NCBI GenBank assembly: GCA_029865515.1
Contig: JAOUGQ010000189.1
Coordinates: forward strand, 1 to 6,090
DNA from: Nitrospirota bacterium
GTDB lineage: Bacteria; Nitrospirota; Nitrospiria; Nitrospirales; UBA8639
Length of the DNA: 6,090 nt
Direction: 5' to 3'
A program made the position numbers and the translations under genes. Positions 6,042 to 6,090 of the stretch are shown here, in pieces. Below the pieces are notes generated by a model. The model made no database searches. It was not told where the DNA came from and saw only the letters and a program-made list of their open reading frames with translations. Positions within the stretch are counted from its first letter, which is position 1. Each line of letters starts with the position of its first letter.

Positions 6042-6052
6042 TCACCCCCTTT
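6042..6052 (-). promoter_or_regulatory. Ribosome binding site of the small basic gene
   Basis: AAAGGGGGTGA on the minus strand matches the extended SD AAGGAGGTGA at all but one of the core positions. GGGGG lies 8 bases before the TTG start. The spacing is too short for the GTG at 6041 in the other frame and impossible for the GTG at 6045, which overlaps it. This site is the main reason to prefer the TTG start. Confidence 0.6.
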
Positions 6053-6055
6053 CAG

Positions 6056-6061
6056 ATAATA
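6056..6061 (-). promoter_or_regulatory. Possible -10 box upstream of the small basic gene
   Basis: TATTAT on the minus strand matches TATAAT at five of six positions. The only -35-like hexamer, CTGACA (6087-6082), is 20 bases away, which is too far. The resulting leader would also be only about 14 bases, starting inside the SD. The true promoter may lie beyond the right edge. Confidence 0.2.
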
Positions 6062-6090
6062 CGGTAAATATCCGTCTCTTGTGTCAGACG

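Noticed and set aside
1..6090. Defence system, mobile element, CRISPR array or tRNA/rRNA gene
   Set aside because: Scanned both strands for spaced direct repeats, transposase or integrase motifs and tRNA-like cloverleafs and saw none. All sizeable genes are common housekeeping or envelope functions.

Overview
The window reads as ordinary chromosomal DNA of a Gram-negative (diderm) bacterium with a middling GC content. It encodes the last third of an inner-membrane RND efflux pump, its outer-membrane channel, peptide chain release factor 3, an exported thioredoxin-fold protein, an inositol-monophosphatase family enzyme, and a tiny lysine/alanine-rich basic protein. The overall flavour reminded me of Nitrospira-like (Nitrospirota) genomes, but that is an impression. 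The sequence itself firmly shows only a two-membrane envelope.

Left part (1-3933, + strand): three closely spaced co-directional genes. The RND permease (cut off at the left edge) is followed after 24 bases by a TolC-type outer membrane factor, and after 30 more bases by prfC. The first two are two parts of one tripartite pump; the periplasmic adaptor probably lies upstream of the window. prfC is a translation gene with no functional link to efflux. It may share the transcript, since no terminator or convincing promoter separates it from the channel gene. A 9-codon reading frame exactly fills the channel-prfC gap: it overlaps the channel stop codon and ends one base before the prfC ATG.

Middle part (3934-4973): a 310-base stretch without a convincing gene leads to a secreted redoxin (CWNC active site) with a very strong ribosome binding site. 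The next 200 bases separate it from the convergent suhB-like gene. They hold a weak hairpin and a 21-codon minus-strand frame whose peptide resembles the start of a SHOCT-type motif.

Right part (4974-6090, - strand): a tiny Lys/Ala-rich gene with a TTG start and a strong SD is followed by a good intrinsic terminator. The suhB-like phosphatase then appears to have its own promoter, with a cluster of GTATGCT-like repeats over it.

I did not find a new multi-gene system. The observations most worth checking are the leader frame before prfC, the tiny basic protein with its own terminator, the repeat cluster at the suhB promoter, and the overlapping starts of the redoxin gene.
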